Source: Pirellulaceae bacterium
GTDB taxonomy: Bacteria > Planctomycetota > Planctomycetia > Pirellulales > Pirellulaceae
Assembly (NCBI GenBank): GCA_018402565.1
Contig: JAGYIQ010000003.1
Span: 124,001-188,000 of the forward strand
Direction of reading: 5' to 3'
Length of the DNA: 64,000 nt
Part shown: positions 35,598 to 45,110 of the stretch, piece after piece
How the letters are laid out: the number at the start of each line of letters is the position of its first letter
How positions within the stretch are numbered: position 1 is the first letter of the stretch
Position numbers and translations under genes: made by a program
Notes under the pieces: model-generated
The model's input: the letters and a program-made list of their open reading frames with translations, nothing else
What the model was told of the DNA's origin: nothing
The model's database searches: none

Positions 35598-36866
35598 ATG
35601 GTGGCCCCCGGGGACCCGAACTTTAGAGAGCTGCACGTGCCGAACAGAACAACGACAACAGGCAATCTGGGCTGGGTGATCGGCCGCGGGTCGATCGGCC
35701 GCTGGGTGGTGGCCGCGGTCTTGGTGGCGAACCCATGTACCACGGTTTCGACCTTCGCAGGCATTGAAATTTCTGGCAGTGATATTTCTGGCAGTGATAT
35801 TTCCGGCAGTGAAGTTTCCGGCAGTGAAATTTCCGGCAGTGGCGAACGGGGCTTGTACGGGTTGGTACCTGCCAATCGATCGGAGGAGTTTCTCGCGGCG
35901 ATCCAAGCCAGCGAATCGTTGGGTGACGCATTGAAGGCCCAAATCGTCGAGCGTTACCAGAGTTTGACGGGCGCGGGCGCGACTCAGGCGGAGACGGTGA
36001 CGGAGTGTTTGCAGTTGGCCTATCCGGCCTACCGAACAGCGATGACAGCTTTGGAATCGGACGATTTGGTGTCGGCTTGGCAGGGGCTGGAGTCGTTGCT
36101 CGATCACCCGGATCGCTTCTTGGCGGTGGATGCCGCGTTTTTCTTGGGTCGCAGTTATTTGTTGGCTGGCCAGCATGAACGGGCAATCGAGCCGCTGCAA
36201 CGACTGATGGCTGAACCGGGCCCGGCGGCGGCGTTGCGGGGTGGCGAGACCTTGTATTACTTGGGCACGGCCCAGGCCGGCGCGCTGCAGATCGAACCGG
36301 CGATGGAACACTTGATTCGCTTTCTGCAGGTCGAGTCGGGGGCCCCGGACCGCCTGAAGCAAGGTGCCTACAACCAATTGTTGCGGTTGGAGCAAGCGAG
36401 GAAAACGCCGCTGGCGGATGCCGAACTGCGGATGGCCTTTTCCGAGAGACGACTGGGGCAAGCCATGCCCGACGGTGACACACAAGCCGAACAGTCCAAG
36501 GTGGTGGACATCTTGAGCCAATTGATTGAGGACGCCGAGAAAAAAGAGAGCAGCGGCAGCAGCAAGAACAGCAAAGATAAGAAAGACAAGAAGCCCGGCG
36601 AGGGCGACCCCAAACCGGGCGAAAATCCGGGCCAAGATCAGAAGCCGCAACAGGGCAATGGGCAATCTTCCGGCCAGAGCAGCCAATCGAACGGATCGGC
36701 TACGCGGCAGGCCTTCGACAACGGCCCACTGAGTATTTGGAGCCAACTGCGCGAGCGCGAACGTGACCCGGCCAACTCGGCTGTCAAAGAGCAATTGCCG
36801 CCCGAGTATCGCAAGTTGATCGAGCGTTACTTCCGCGAGATGAGCGAGGGCTCGCAGGTGCCTTAA
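35598..36866 (+). CDS. Exported TPR-like protein with Ser-rich repeats
   Basis: A protein of about 422 residues. A probable signal segment (GRWVVAAVLVANPCTTVSTFAG, quoted in part) lies at about 32-52. It is followed by a 15-bp tandem repeat that encodes ISGSD/E units. The middle (about 95-290) is alpha-helical with TPR-like repeats (AAFFLGRSYLLAGQHERAIE; ETLYYLGTAQAGALQIEPAM). The C-terminus is a long charged and Gln/Ser-rich linker (KNSKDKKDKKPGEGDPKPGE) and a final helix with PPEYRKLIERYFREMSE. ATG 35598 with GAGG three bases before it is chosen; GTG 35637 is an alternative. No function is recognised. Confidence 0.7.
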   Translation: MVAPGDPNFRELHVPNRTTTTGNLGWVIGRGSIGRWVVAAVLVANPCTTVSTFAGIEISGSDISGSDISGSEVSGSEISGSGERGLYGLVPANRSEEFLAAIQASESLGDALKAQIVERYQSLTGAGATQAETVTECLQLAYPAYRTAMTALESDDLVSAWQGLESLLDHPDRFLAVDAAFFLGRSYLLAGQHERAIEPLQRLMAEPGPAAALRGGETLYYLGTAQAGALQIEPAMEHLIRFLQVESGAPDRLKQGAYNQLLRLEQARKTPLADAELRMAFSERRLGQAMPDGDTQAEQSKVVDILSQLIEDAEKKESSGSSKNSKDKKDKKPGEGDPKPGENPGQDQKPQQGNGQSSGQSSQSNGSATRQAFDNGPLSIWSQLRERERDPANSAVKEQLPPEYRKLIERYFREMSEGSQVP

Positions 36867-37050
36867 ACACCGCGTGCCCCCGCTCCCTGATCTCCGCGCT
36901 TGTGGCGTGCGGCGGCCAGGGCCTGTCTGTACACCAACAGCCTCTGTTGGTTTGAAGCGTGATCGTGTGTCGCGAAATGATTGGGGGCGGCGGTCTCGTT
37001 ACGCGATCACCGACCCGAACAAATCCATTTAAAAAACGTTTAATTATTCA

Positions 37051-37572
37051 CTAAAACCAAATACAAGCGATTACTAAAGCGGCCATGGCGGTCGCGCCGG
37101 TGATCGCGTGCCAGCGAGAGGGGTATTCCGCGGCCGCAACTAGGCAGGCGACGCCGGCCAGCACGGCGGGGAGTGTGGTATAGGGAACGCCGCCCAGTCG
37201 CCCCAACGGGATGATCAGGATGCTCCACAGGGCCAGTCCCACCGCGGAGTGAACGAGGATCCGCAGGTAGAGCTCAAAAAACGCCGTGCGAGCATGTTCC
37301 GCGACCGGCGAACCCAAGGCGGGCAGTCGAGTGGGTGTGGCGACGACGGGAGCCATGGGCACCTCCGCCGCGGGCTCGGGCGTTTTGGCCGTCGAGGCGG
37401 TTCTGGCGATCGGCCGCCGCGGCGGTGTCGACTGGGGGTGTTCCTCACCGGGATTGCGTGGCGCTGCGGAGGCGCGTGCGAGTGGCAGTTGGCGGCCGCA
37501 AGTCGTGCAGCGGTCCAGGTCCAGGTCGTACAGCGGACTGCGACAGTGGGGACAAACGGCTTCCGTCGACAT
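37051..37572 (-). CDS. Zinc-ribbon membrane protein, hypothetical
   Basis: A 173-residue protein. The N-terminus has a zinc ribbon (CPHCRSPLYDLDLDRCTTC, residues 7-25). A Pro/Thr-rich linker follows, and three or four hydrophobic segments fill residues 100-173, ending in VIACIWF. No family is recognised. It is divergent from the Flp pilin gene, with a 300-bp gap that shows no further gene. Downstream of its stop (36867-37050) an eight-base stem with CTGTTGGT (36933-36951) might be a weak terminator for the opposite gene. Confidence 0.7.
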   Translation of the reverse strand: MSTEAVCPHCRSPLYDLDLDRCTTCGRQLPLARASAAPRNPGEEHPQSTPPRRPIARTASTAKTPEPAAEVPMAPVVATPTRLPALGSPVAEHARTAFFELYLRILVHSAVGLALWSILIIPLGRLGGVPYTTLPAVLAGVACLVAAAEYPSRWHAITGATAMAALVIACIWF

Positions 37573-37873
37573 GGGGACCTTTCCGTTACTTACGGTATGG
37601 AGCCTGGGCAGGCGTTACACAGCTAATATTAGCCAGATTCGGGAGTCGCACAACCTAACTCGATGCTCATTGTCGAGCCGGGGCTCAGAATCGTCACAAC
37701 CGCTGCCACCGTTTTGTCCGATGCGATCCCGGGTGACTTTAACGCTGGTTCAAGGATTTCGGGCGAAGACTGTGGGTAGAAAATATTATGGTTTCGCTGA
37801 CACCACGAACTTGCAACAGATTCCATGATGGCGGTTGGTACGACTTAACGGCAGGAACGAGTGAGAAAAAAAG

Positions 37874-38119
37874 ATGACGATTCCACTTGAACGATTTTCA
37901 TTGCCTGAAAGGAACAAACTCCGCCATCGTGCACGGCGTGGGACCGCTGCTGTGGAATATGCGGTGGTCCTGGCCTTGATCGTGGTGGTCTGCATCGGCA
38001 ACCTGCGTTTGCTGGGTTCTAATTCCGCACGAACCTACCAGGCCATCAGCCAAGCCTTAGGTTCGGGGGGGATTTCCAGTAACCCGGGTCCGCCCGCAAA
38101 TGCGCAAGCTCGCCCGTAA
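37874..38119 (+). CDS. Flp-type pilin
   Basis: An 81-residue protein. RRGTAAVEYAVVLALIVVV is a class III prepilin signal: a basic leader, a cut after Gly, Glu at position five of the mature part, then a hydrophobic helix. This fits Flp pilins of tad systems, which form thin adhesive fibres. No tad assembly genes (TadA, TadB, TadC, TadV) are in the window, so this is an orphan copy here. It lies nine bases before the GGDEF gene, which suggests joint expression. Confidence 0.75.
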   Translation: MTIPLERFSLPERNKLRHRARRGTAAVEYAVVLALIVVVCIGNLRLLGSNSARTYQAISQALGSGGISSNPGPPANAQARP

Positions 38120-38128
38120 GGACCCTGC

Positions 38129-40060
38129 GTGACTGCACAGAGCTCTTCTCCATCTCACCCCAGTTTGAACAATATCGTGAAGCGGCGTCGGCAACCCGGT
38201 TCCAGCCTTTCATTAGTGGCGTGGACGGTGCTCGCAGGTGGTCTGGCGGCCTATTGGCAGCCACTGTCGCTGGTCGATCGGATCTGGTCGGACGTGCTGC
38301 TGGTCAGTCAGGAGCAGCCCGCCGATCCGCGGATTGTGATCGTGACGCTGACCAACGTCGATATTCGCAATCGCGGTATCGATCGTTTGGATCGCGTGTT
38401 CTTAGCCGAGACCCTCAAGCGATTCTCTGACGGTGGAGCTCGTCGCGTGTTGCTGGACTTGATGCTGCACAACGACTTGTCACCCGCCGAGTCCGAGGCG
38501 ATGGAGCGAGCTGCGGCGGCGTTGGGACCCGAGCGATTAGCGGTGAGCCACGAGCCACAAGCAGGGGACGGCCTACCCACGGCGATCAAATCGCAGGTCA
38601 CACCGGTGAACTTGCGGATTGGAGCAAATCGCGATGGGTTCTTTCGGGAGTTTCGTTTTCCGTCCCAGTCGACCGCAGTGGACCCGATCACGTGGTTGAC
38701 CGGGGGAACCGCCGCCGTGAGTGTCGCACCGTTCGACTTGCGAGTTGATCCGAATCGGTTCACCCGGTACTCGTTGCCGGAACTGCACGAGCCCACCTTC
38801 GATCTGGGGCGACTGCGTGACAAGTTGGTCATTCTCAGCACTGGGCGAGACGCCGCGCGGATGCGGGTGCAATTGCCGATCGTCGGGGAAGTGGATCGCG
38901 GCACTTTGTTGGCGATGGCGACCCACGCCAAGTTGGCCGATTACGATCGCCGCTTGCAGCGCGGTCATCGTTGGCAAATGGTGGTCACGTTCTGCGGCTG
39001 GTTGGCGGGCGTGTTGTTGGGTTGGCGTGGTCGGAGCTGGCGGTATGTCACCGGCGGCTTGGTTGTGGTGGCACCGGTTGTGATGTGGGCGACCTCGTAC
39101 CTGATCATCTCGCATGGGACGCCCTCTCAACCCGCGCTCGTGCTGTGCGTGTGTCTGGCGGGCTTGTACGCGGCCCTTGCGGTGCGGTTGAAATTGCCGC
39201 AGATGGTCTTCAGCAGTTTGTCGGGCGACTTGAGTCCGGAAGAGGCCTGGGCGTGGCGCGGCCAATTAGGCGTGGATCAGCCCGTCGTTTTGTTTGGGCC
39301 CAACGGTCGTATCAAGCGAGCGAATCCCGCGGCGACCCATGCGTTTGGGCTGAGTCCGCCCAGTTTCGCAGCCGACGGGGTGGCCTTGGCCAAGTCGTGC
39401 AGTCCAGACTTTGGTGTTCGCGCCAAAAGCGTGACGATGGAGGGACACGAACGACAAACCTGGGATTTGATTTGGCCCCATGCGGATTTGCCACTGGTCC
39501 TGTTCAACAATGTGACGGCCGTGGCTCTGGAGCGCGAGAAGCTGCGATATCAATTGTTGCATGACCCACTGACGCGAGCCTTGAATCGGCGGGGCTTTGA
39601 AGAGGCAGCTGCCGAGTTGCAACGAGAAGGCTGCGACGACTATGCGATTCTGTTTATGGACATGAACGGATTCAAACAAGTCAACGATCAACAGGGGCAT
39701 GAGATGGGGGATCGGCTGTTGCAACACGCGGCCGAGCGATTCAAGTCGACGCTCCGCCCGACCGACAAACTGTCCCGCTGGGGTGGCGACGAATACGCGG
39801 TTTTGCTGGTCGGCCAAGCCAGCTTAGAACACGTGGCGGTGCTGGCCGCGCGGCTGGAGTCGGTCTTGCGTGAGCCGATCGATCTGGGCAGCGTGGTGGT
39901 CAATGTGGGTGTCGCGGTCGGGTTTGCGATCCCCGACCCGGGCGAAGCATTCACCGCGGTACTGCAGCGAGCGGACGAAGCCATGTATGCCCGCAAGGCC
40001 TTCCTCAAATCCCAATCGCGGTCCGCCAGCGGATCGCTCGCCATCACGCCGCCGAACTGA
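38129..40060 (+). CDS. CHASE2-sensor diguanylate cyclase (GGDEF)
   Basis: A 643-residue protein. A TM segment (about 25-45) precedes an extracytoplasmic CHASE2 domain (about 45-280; IVIVTLTNVDIRNRGIDR, RRVLLDLMLHNDL). Three membrane segments (about 285-350) follow, then a PAS-like region (about 385-470) and the GGDEF domain. The active-site loop is GGDEY at 552-556, an accepted variant. RPTD at 543-546, five residues upstream, matches the inhibitory I-site RxxD. It should therefore make cyclic di-GMP under product control. GTG 38129 has AAGGA upstream. The Flp pilin gene is directly upstream, which fits c-di-GMP-controlled attachment. Confidence 0.9.
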   Translation: MTAQSSSPSHPSLNNIVKRRRQPGSSLSLVAWTVLAGGLAAYWQPLSLVDRIWSDVLLVSQEQPADPRIVIVTLTNVDIRNRGIDRLDRVFLAETLKRFSDGGARRVLLDLMLHNDLSPAESEAMERAAAALGPERLAVSHEPQAGDGLPTAIKSQVTPVNLRIGANRDGFFREFRFPSQSTAVDPITWLTGGTAAVSVAPFDLRVDPNRFTRYSLPELHEPTFDLGRLRDKLVILSTGRDAARMRVQLPIVGEVDRGTLLAMATHAKLADYDRRLQRGHRWQMVVTFCGWLAGVLLGWRGRSWRYVTGGLVVVAPVVMWATSYLIISHGTPSQPALVLCVCLAGLYAALAVRLKLPQMVFSSLSGDLSPEEAWAWRGQLGVDQPVVLFGPNGRIKRANPAATHAFGLSPPSFAADGVALAKSCSPDFGVRAKSVTMEGHERQTWDLIWPHADLPLVLFNNVTAVALEREKLRYQLLHDPLTRALNRRGFEEAAAELQREGCDDYAILFMDMNGFKQVNDQQGHEMGDRLLQHAAERFKSTLRPTDKLSRWGGDEYAVLLVGQASLEHVAVLAARLESVLREPIDLGSVVVNVGVAVGFAIPDPGEAFTAVLQRADEAMYARKAFLKSQSRSASGSLAITPPN

Positions 40061-40142
40061 TTGCCCGGCGTTGGCGGTTTTGTTACGATTTGGCCTGCGG
40101 GCATAGCGGGAGCGGGGCAATTTGGCCTGGGAGTATTGGAAC

Positions 40143-41294
40143 ATGGGTTGGAATTGGCGCAGCCAAGTGCAGACGTGGGGCAAAACCATCGGTTTGGGCA
40201 TGTTGATCTGGGCAGTCGTCCTCGGGCAGGCCGGCGCCGCCCGCGCGTGGCTGCCGCAGGATGAAGTGGCTGGGAAAGCCGCCTTGGAGCGTTGGCAAAC
40301 GGCCTTCGCCGAAATCCAGGACATGATCCCCAAGATCCGCGCGGCGACCGCCAGCAACCGGAACGAGTTGCTGCAGCAGTACCAAACCAAGTTGACGGAA
40401 TTGAAGCAGTTGCGACGCGAAGTCGAGCCGGCGTTGTTGCAGGCCGTGCAAGACAGCACTTCGATCCCGCAACCGCTGCACGATGCCCTGTTGGAGTTGG
40501 GACGCTTGGCAGTCAGTGAAGACAGCTACGAACGAGCTTTCCAGCTGCTCAAGCCGTTGGTCGATGCGGGTAGCGAAGAGGGATTGGTCTACCAATTCGC
40601 GGCCGTGGCAGCGTTTGGGTCGGATCGATTCGAAGTTTCCCAGCAACTGGTGGAGAAAATCAAAGCCAGCGGCGACGAACTGCGGATCGAGTTCATGCGA
40701 CGGTCGGCCACGGGCTTGGCATCGCGAATTGAGCAGTGGAAGGCCGAAGAGGCCATTCGCGCCGCCGAAGCCGAGAAGGACGATCTGCCACGCGTCAAGT
40801 TCGAGACCACTGCGGGTGATGTGATCATTGAACTCTACGAGGACCAAGCTCCCAATACGGTCGCCAACTTCATCACCTTGGTCGAGAAGGGCTACTACGA
40901 CGGCCTGACCTTCCATCGCGTGCTGCCCCAGTTCATGGCCCAAGGCGGTTGCCCGAATGGCACCGGCGGCGGCGGACCAGGCTACTCGGTGCCCTGCGAG
41001 TGCCACCAAGCCAATTATCGCAAGCATTTCTCGGGCACCTTGAGCATGGCCCACGCCGGGCGGGATACCGGCGGTAGCCAGTTCTTTTTGACCTTCTTGG
41101 CCACGCCGCATTTGGATGGCCAACACACGGCTTTTGGGCGCGTGATCGAAGGCATGGACGCGGTGGCCAGTCTCGAAAAGATGAACCCCGAGGCGCCGAA
41201 CCCGACCATGCAGGCCTCGAAGATCGTCAAGGCGACCGTCGTGCGGAAGCGGGATCACGAGTACAAAGCTCGCACGCTACCCTCGAGTCGCTGA
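40143..41294 (+). CDS. Exported cyclophilin-type peptidyl-prolyl isomerase
   Basis: A 383-residue protein with a signal peptide (GLGMLIWAVVLGQAGAARA) and a helical N-terminal region (about 45-215). The cyclophilin domain covers about 218-375. Active-site residues are visible: FHRVLPQFMAQGG (Arg, Phe, Met, Gln), then AHAGRDTGGSQFFLTF, and LDGQHTAFGRV. The position of the cyclosporin-binding Trp is His, as in many bacterial enzymes. It would catalyse proline isomerisation outside the cytoplasm. ATG 40143 is chosen because the signal peptide follows directly; TTG 40122 is possible. Its stop overlaps the hemB start by one base. Confidence 0.9.
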   Translation: MGWNWRSQVQTWGKTIGLGMLIWAVVLGQAGAARAWLPQDEVAGKAALERWQTAFAEIQDMIPKIRAATASNRNELLQQYQTKLTELKQLRREVEPALLQAVQDSTSIPQPLHDALLELGRLAVSEDSYERAFQLLKPLVDAGSEEGLVYQFAAVAAFGSDRFEVSQQLVEKIKASGDELRIEFMRRSATGLASRIEQWKAEEAIRAAEAEKDDLPRVKFETTAGDVIIELYEDQAPNTVANFITLVEKGYYDGLTFHRVLPQFMAQGGCPNGTGGGGPGYSVPCECHQANYRKHFSGTLSMAHAGRDTGGSQFFLTFLATPHLDGQHTAFGRVIEGMDAVASLEKMNPEAPNPTMQASKIVKATVVRKRDHEYKARTLPSSR

Positions 41295-42286
41295 TGCCCC
41301 AGTACCCCCAAAGTCGGTTGAGAAGGCTGCGTCGCTGGCCGTGGCTGCGCGACTTGGTGCAAGAGCATGCGCTGTCGCCCAGTGACTTGATCTGGCCGGT
41401 GTTCATCGCGGCGGGCAGCCAGCGTGAACCGATCGCCAGTCTCCCGGGTGTGGAGCGAATTCCCTTGGAGCAAATTGCGACGGAGGTGACCCTAGCCGCG
41501 GATCTGGGCATCCCCGTCGTGGCGCTGTTTCCCGCAACCCCGACAGAGCTCAAGTCGCCGGAAGCCGGCGAAGCGCTCAACCCAGACAACCTCATCAACC
41601 GGGCGACGGCCCTAATCAAAGCGGCCTGTCCCCACGTGGGGGTGCTGTGCGACGTGGCCCTGGATCCTTACTCCAGCCACGGGCACGACGGCTTGCTCCA
41701 CGACGGCTACGTGGTCAACGATGCCACGGTAGAAGTTTTGTGTCGGCAGGCGGTGCTGCAGGCCCAAGCCGGCTGCGACATCATCGCCCCGTCCGACATG
41801 ATGGACGGTCGCGTGGGGCGGATCCGGACGGCCTTGGATCACGCCGGCTACCAACAAGTCAGCATCATGGCCTATTCGGCCAAATACGCCTCGGCGTTTT
41901 ACGGACCCTTTCGCCAGGCCGTCGGCAGTGCCACGAATTTGGCGGGCGGTGACAAGAAGACCTACCAGATGAACCCGGCCAACATCGAGGAGGCCTTGCG
42001 GGAGGCCGAGCAGGACATCCGCGAGGGGGCCGACATGATCATGGTTAAGCCCGGTATGCCCTACCTGGACGTATTGAGTCGCATCAAGCAACAGTTCCAC
42101 TTCCCGACCTTCGCCTACCAGGTCTCGGGCGAGTACGCGATGCTATCTGCGGCCGCCGCCAACGGCTGGCTGGACGGCCCAGCGGTGATGATGGAAAGCC
42201 TGTTGGCCTTCAAGCGGGCCGGTGCTGATGGGATTCTGACTTATTTTGCTCGAGATGCTGCCCGCTGGTTGCAGCGGCCCAAGTAA
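41294..42286 (+). CDS. hemB: Porphobilinogen synthase (delta-aminolevulinate dehydratase)
   Basis: A 330-residue enzyme of tetrapyrrole biosynthesis, which condenses two 5-aminolevulinate molecules to porphobilinogen. The two Schiff-base lysines are Lys197 (YSAKYASAFYGPF) and Lys252 (MVKPGMPYLD). The metal region reads CDVALDPYSSHGHDG, with Asp where the zinc enzyme has Cys, so this is a magnesium/potassium-type enzyme. The length matches the family. The start overlaps the cyclophilin stop (TGATG), which suggests translational coupling. No other heme genes are near. Confidence 0.97.
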   Translation: MPQYPQSRLRRLRRWPWLRDLVQEHALSPSDLIWPVFIAAGSQREPIASLPGVERIPLEQIATEVTLAADLGIPVVALFPATPTELKSPEAGEALNPDNLINRATALIKAACPHVGVLCDVALDPYSSHGHDGLLHDGYVVNDATVEVLCRQAVLQAQAGCDIIAPSDMMDGRVGRIRTALDHAGYQQVSIMAYSAKYASAFYGPFRQAVGSATNLAGGDKKTYQMNPANIEEALREAEQDIREGADMIMVKPGMPYLDVLSRIKQQFHFPTFAYQVSGEYAMLSAAAANGWLDGPAVMMESLLAFKRAGADGILTYFARDAARWLQRPK

Positions 42287-42333
42287 GCACGCGATGGGCC
42301 ATGATACGGGCGATGGTGCCTCCCGACTCGGCG

Positions 42334-42861
42334 TTATTTGCCCTGGAGCTGGCGGCGTTTGGCCTTTTGTCGCTTGACCATGATCGGCAGGTACCACAGG
42401 TAGGCCCCGGTCAACCACAGGCCGAACAGGACCAGGCCGCTGGGTAGAAAGATGTAGTACTTGCTGAAGTCGCCGAAGAACGACCCATCGTGCAGGGACT
42501 CGATCCAATCGCTGCGGCGATAGGCGGTGTACAGAACCTCGCCCGTGCTCCAATCCAACTGCACCTCCCAATGGTTCACACACCGGACCTTGATCAAGCT
42601 GCGGCCGGGTCGAACGTCCAGTCGATCGACGTCGTCCCAGGAACGGACCTCGGCTTCCGGTACGGCTTGGACGGCGGCCAGGATCTCGGGCCAATCGATC
42701 TCGGCCGTGGCCCCCGATCCCCGGGCCGTCGGCGGCTGGACCCAGTTCACTTCTTTTTTCACCTGCAGCAACAGGCCGGTCACAATCACCAACAGCACTG
42801 GCACTGCGGTGAGGATCGCCCCCCACCGATGCAGCTTGCGGCTCCAACGTTTTAAGACCAT
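42334..42861 (-). CDS. PepSY-type membrane protein
   Basis: A 175-residue protein with a membrane helix at each end (about 15-33 and 140-160). The opening RKLHRWGAILTAVPVLLVIV is typical of PepSY-associated transmembrane proteins, and the end FLPSGLVLFGLWLTGAYLWY fits the same family. The domain between them (about 45-130) is short and PepSY-like, including WEVQLDWSTGEVLY. Such proteins are often linked to iron uptake or redox modules, but no such context is seen. It converges on hemB with 47 bases between stops and lies one base after ybaB. Confidence 0.75.
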   Translation of the reverse strand: MVLKRWSRKLHRWGAILTAVPVLLVIVTGLLLQVKKEVNWVQPPTARGSGATAEIDWPEILAAVQAVPEAEVRSWDDVDRLDVRPGRSLIKVRCVNHWEVQLDWSTGEVLYTAYRRSDWIESLHDGSFFGDFSKYYIFLPSGLVLFGLWLTGAYLWYLPIMVKRQKAKRRQLQGK

Positions 42862-42862
42862 C

Positions 42863-43222
42863 TCAGCGTCCGAAAAATTGGTCCATCATCTTGTCCATCC
42901 CGGGGAAAGACAGACCACCGGTCAGCGACTCGATCTTCTCGCGGTGCAAGTTGCGGCCCTTCTCCAAGGCATCGTTGACGGCATGCACCAGCAGACCTTC
43001 GATGAATTCGCGGTCACCCTCAGCGAATACGTCTGGGTCGATCTGGACCCCACGAATTTCACCGCTGCCGTCGGCCTCGACTTGTACCATACCGCCGCCG
43101 GCCGAACCTTGGACGATTTCGGCTTTGAGCTCGTCGCGAATCTCCGCCGCGCGAGTCTGCATCGCGCCCGCTTGCTTCATCAAATTGGCCAAATCTCCGA
43201 GCTTGCCAAACATTGCTGTCAT
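42863..43222 (-). CDS. ybaB: YbaB/EbfC family nucleoid-associated protein
   Basis: A 119-residue small DNA-binding protein. MFGKLGDLANLMKQAGAMQT, VQVEADGSGEIRGVQIDPDV, and the C-terminal helix with LTGGLSFPGMDKMMDQ match the family along its length. YbaB proteins bind DNA as dimers and often sit next to dnaX and recR; neither is here. The start may be ATG 43222 or ATG 43213 (three residues shorter). It probably forms an operon with the PepSY-type gene downstream. Confidence 0.92.
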   Translation of the reverse strand: MTAMFGKLGDLANLMKQAGAMQTRAAEIRDELKAEIVQGSAGGGMVQVEADGSGEIRGVQIDPDVFAEGDREFIEGLLVHAVNDALEKGRNLHREKIESLTGGLSFPGMDKMMDQFFGR

Positions 43223-43338
43223 CCCTTGCTGTGCACGACGCCCACCGTTGACGATTGGGTAGCTTAATCAATGGGGGCGTTTGAGGAAATACGAGCCCTG
43301 GGGAACCGCGGCCAACGCCGTGTGGTTGGGGAACCGCA

Positions 43339-43394
43339 ATCGACACCGCACGACTGAGACCGCACGACCGACACCGCACGACCGACACCGCACG
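43339..43394. repeat. 14-bp tandem repeat, four copies
   Basis: Four units of ACCGACACCGCACG with few changes (ATCGACACCGCACG, ACTGAGACCGCACG, then two identical copies) lie between ybaB and the ABC permease. The unit has the same length as that of the palindromic island but an unrelated sequence. Confidence 0.75.
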
Positions 43395-43418
43395 CCTGCC
43401 GCCGAGCGGGTGGCGGGG

Positions 43419-45110
43419 TCACTCCTGCCCGAAGCTAACCAGCCAGCGGCGATTGAATCGCCAGACGAGAGTCGCCAGCAGCAGCCCCACACCGGCGATG
43501 GTCACAGCCATGTAACCGACAAAATGCAGGTAGCTGGCCCACCAGATCTCGGCAGTTACCGCTACGCTCTGGCCGGGAATCACCACCATATTGCTGAAGT
43601 TGTCGCTGGCCGGCAAGCGAGCGGCGGCCGAGAACGGCGAGAACAGGCTGGCGATCTCCACCAACCACGGCAGGTTGGGCCGAGCCAAGAAGTAGCGGAA
43701 GAAGACCTCCAGCGCCGGCGGGAGAAAGTACAGCAGCAAGATCAACGAGTAGGTCAGTGCCATGGCGTGCGACGACTTGCGGCAGAGCGACGAAGCAAAC
43801 GTCCCCACGACCACCGTCGATACGCAGGTCAGCAGAATCAGGACCACAAACGCCGCCACCGATGGCAACACTTGAACGTACTGCGAAAAATTCAAGCCAA
43901 TCCCCAGGACCAACGGCCAAGCCATCAGGAGCGTTAAAACCGTCGAAACGCGAAATCCTGCCAACATTTTTCCCAGGATGATCGTCCAGGGACTGAGCGT
44001 GGTGGTCAGCAGCAGGTCCAGCGTCTGTCGCTCGCGTTCGCTGGTGATGGCGCCGGCGGAAAACACCGGGGCCAACAGCAGGTTGAACACCACGATGTAC
44101 GAGGGAAACACAAAGGCGTACTGCGTGGCAAAGTACAGCGTCGGCAGGAGCAACACGCTGAGCACAAAGCCCACCTGGATCAGCACCCGCATCATCAAGG
44201 TGCCCTGACTCAGGATCTCGGAACGCATCTCCTTGTCGTACACCGGATTGATGTCATCCTCCATCAGCGTCAGGCGTTTGGGAGGGGCGAACCAGCGATC
44301 CGGCCAGGCCTCGCGATCGATATACAGCCCGACGACCTCGTGCTTTTCCACGTCTTGGTCCACGACATCTTTGCCCTCGCTGCCGATGTCCGGCGGATAC
44401 AACATCCGCTGTGAGATCCAATGGAATAACGCGATGCAAAAGGGGATCGCTACCACCGGCAACACCCCGACGATGAACTGCAGCCGGAACGTGGCCTCGT
44501 TGCGCAGGCCGAACCAGAACGCCGCCGCCAACAGCAGCAGCGGCAAAATGAGGATGTAGCTGGTGACCAACGCCGAAGGGGTCCGCGAGAAAATGCTGCT
44601 GCACGTCAAGCTGATCATGGAAAATACCAGCAAGCAGACGGTCATGCCGAAGTAGCCGCCCAGTACCTCCAGCGGTGAGACGCCGCCCAGCGGCAAGCAG
44701 AGCATCACGATCGGCAGCGAGGCCACCATCATCAGCAACAGGTGGGTCACCGACGCCATCCACTTGCCCCAGGTGATCGCCAGGGTCGACAGCGGACTGG
44801 CCAGCAGCATCTCGTAGGTCATTCGCTCTTTCTCACCGCAGATCGAACCGGCCGCGAAGCTGGGAGCCAACAACGCGGCGATGACGAACTGCCCCAAGAA
44901 AAAAAAGTCGACCAGTTCCCGGTTGGCCTGCGACTTCTCGCTCAGGTCCAAGCGCGTCTCGGCCGGCCAGGCGAAGTAGATCACGCCCGCCAATACCACT
45001 TGGAACAGCAGCAGCATCACAAACGAGCGATCCGTCCGCAAGTTGATCATCAGCTCGCGCTGCAAGACGGGATTGTTTCGCAAGAACATGGGGGCAGCTC
45101 GGGACGACAT
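43419..45110 (-). CDS. ABC-2 type permease
   Basis: A 563-residue protein with about twelve hydrophobic segments in two halves. The ABC-2 motif GSICGEKERMTYEMLLASPLS (quoted to 20: GSICGEKERMTYEMLLASPL) occurs in the first half, and its counterpart AGAITSERERQTLDLLLTTT in the second, which implies an internal duplication. No ATPase domain is present; the nearest ATPase gene (46453) is divergent but could serve it. MSSRAAPMFLRNNPVLQREL is the plausible start at 45110; the frame upstream (to 45296) is not protein-like. The 296 bp between this gene and the cyclotransferase gene should hold two promoters. Confidence 0.88.
   Translation of the reverse strand: MSSRAAPMFLRNNPVLQRELMINLRTDRSFVMLLLFQVVLAGVIYFAWPAETRLDLSEKSQANRELVDFFFLGQFVIAALLAPSFAAGSICGEKERMTYEMLLASPLSTLAITWGKWMASVTHLLLMMVASLPIVMLCLPLGGVSPLEVLGGYFGMTVCLLVFSMISLTCSSIFSRTPSALVTSYILILPLLLLAAAFWFGLRNEATFRLQFIVGVLPVVAIPFCIALFHWISQRMLYPPDIGSEGKDVVDQDVEKHEVVGLYIDREAWPDRWFAPPKRLTLMEDDINPVYDKEMRSEILSQGTLMMRVLIQVGFVLSVLLLPTLYFATQYAFVFPSYIVVFNLLLAPVFSAGAITSERERQTLDLLLTTTLSPWTIILGKMLAGFRVSTVLTLLMAWPLVLGIGLNFSQYVQVLPSVAAFVVLILLTCVSTVVVGTFASSLCRKSSHAMALTYSLILLLYFLPPALEVFFRYFLARPNLPWLVEIASLFSPFSAAARLPASDNFSNMVVIPGQSVAVTAEIWWASYLHFVGYMAVTIAGVGLLLATLVWRFNRRWLVSFGQE

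Noticed and set aside
35316..36794. 492-aa minus-strand ORF opposite the TPR-like gene
   Set aside because: It overlaps the end of the aldo/keto reductase and the whole TPR-like gene in antisense and shows no family motif.
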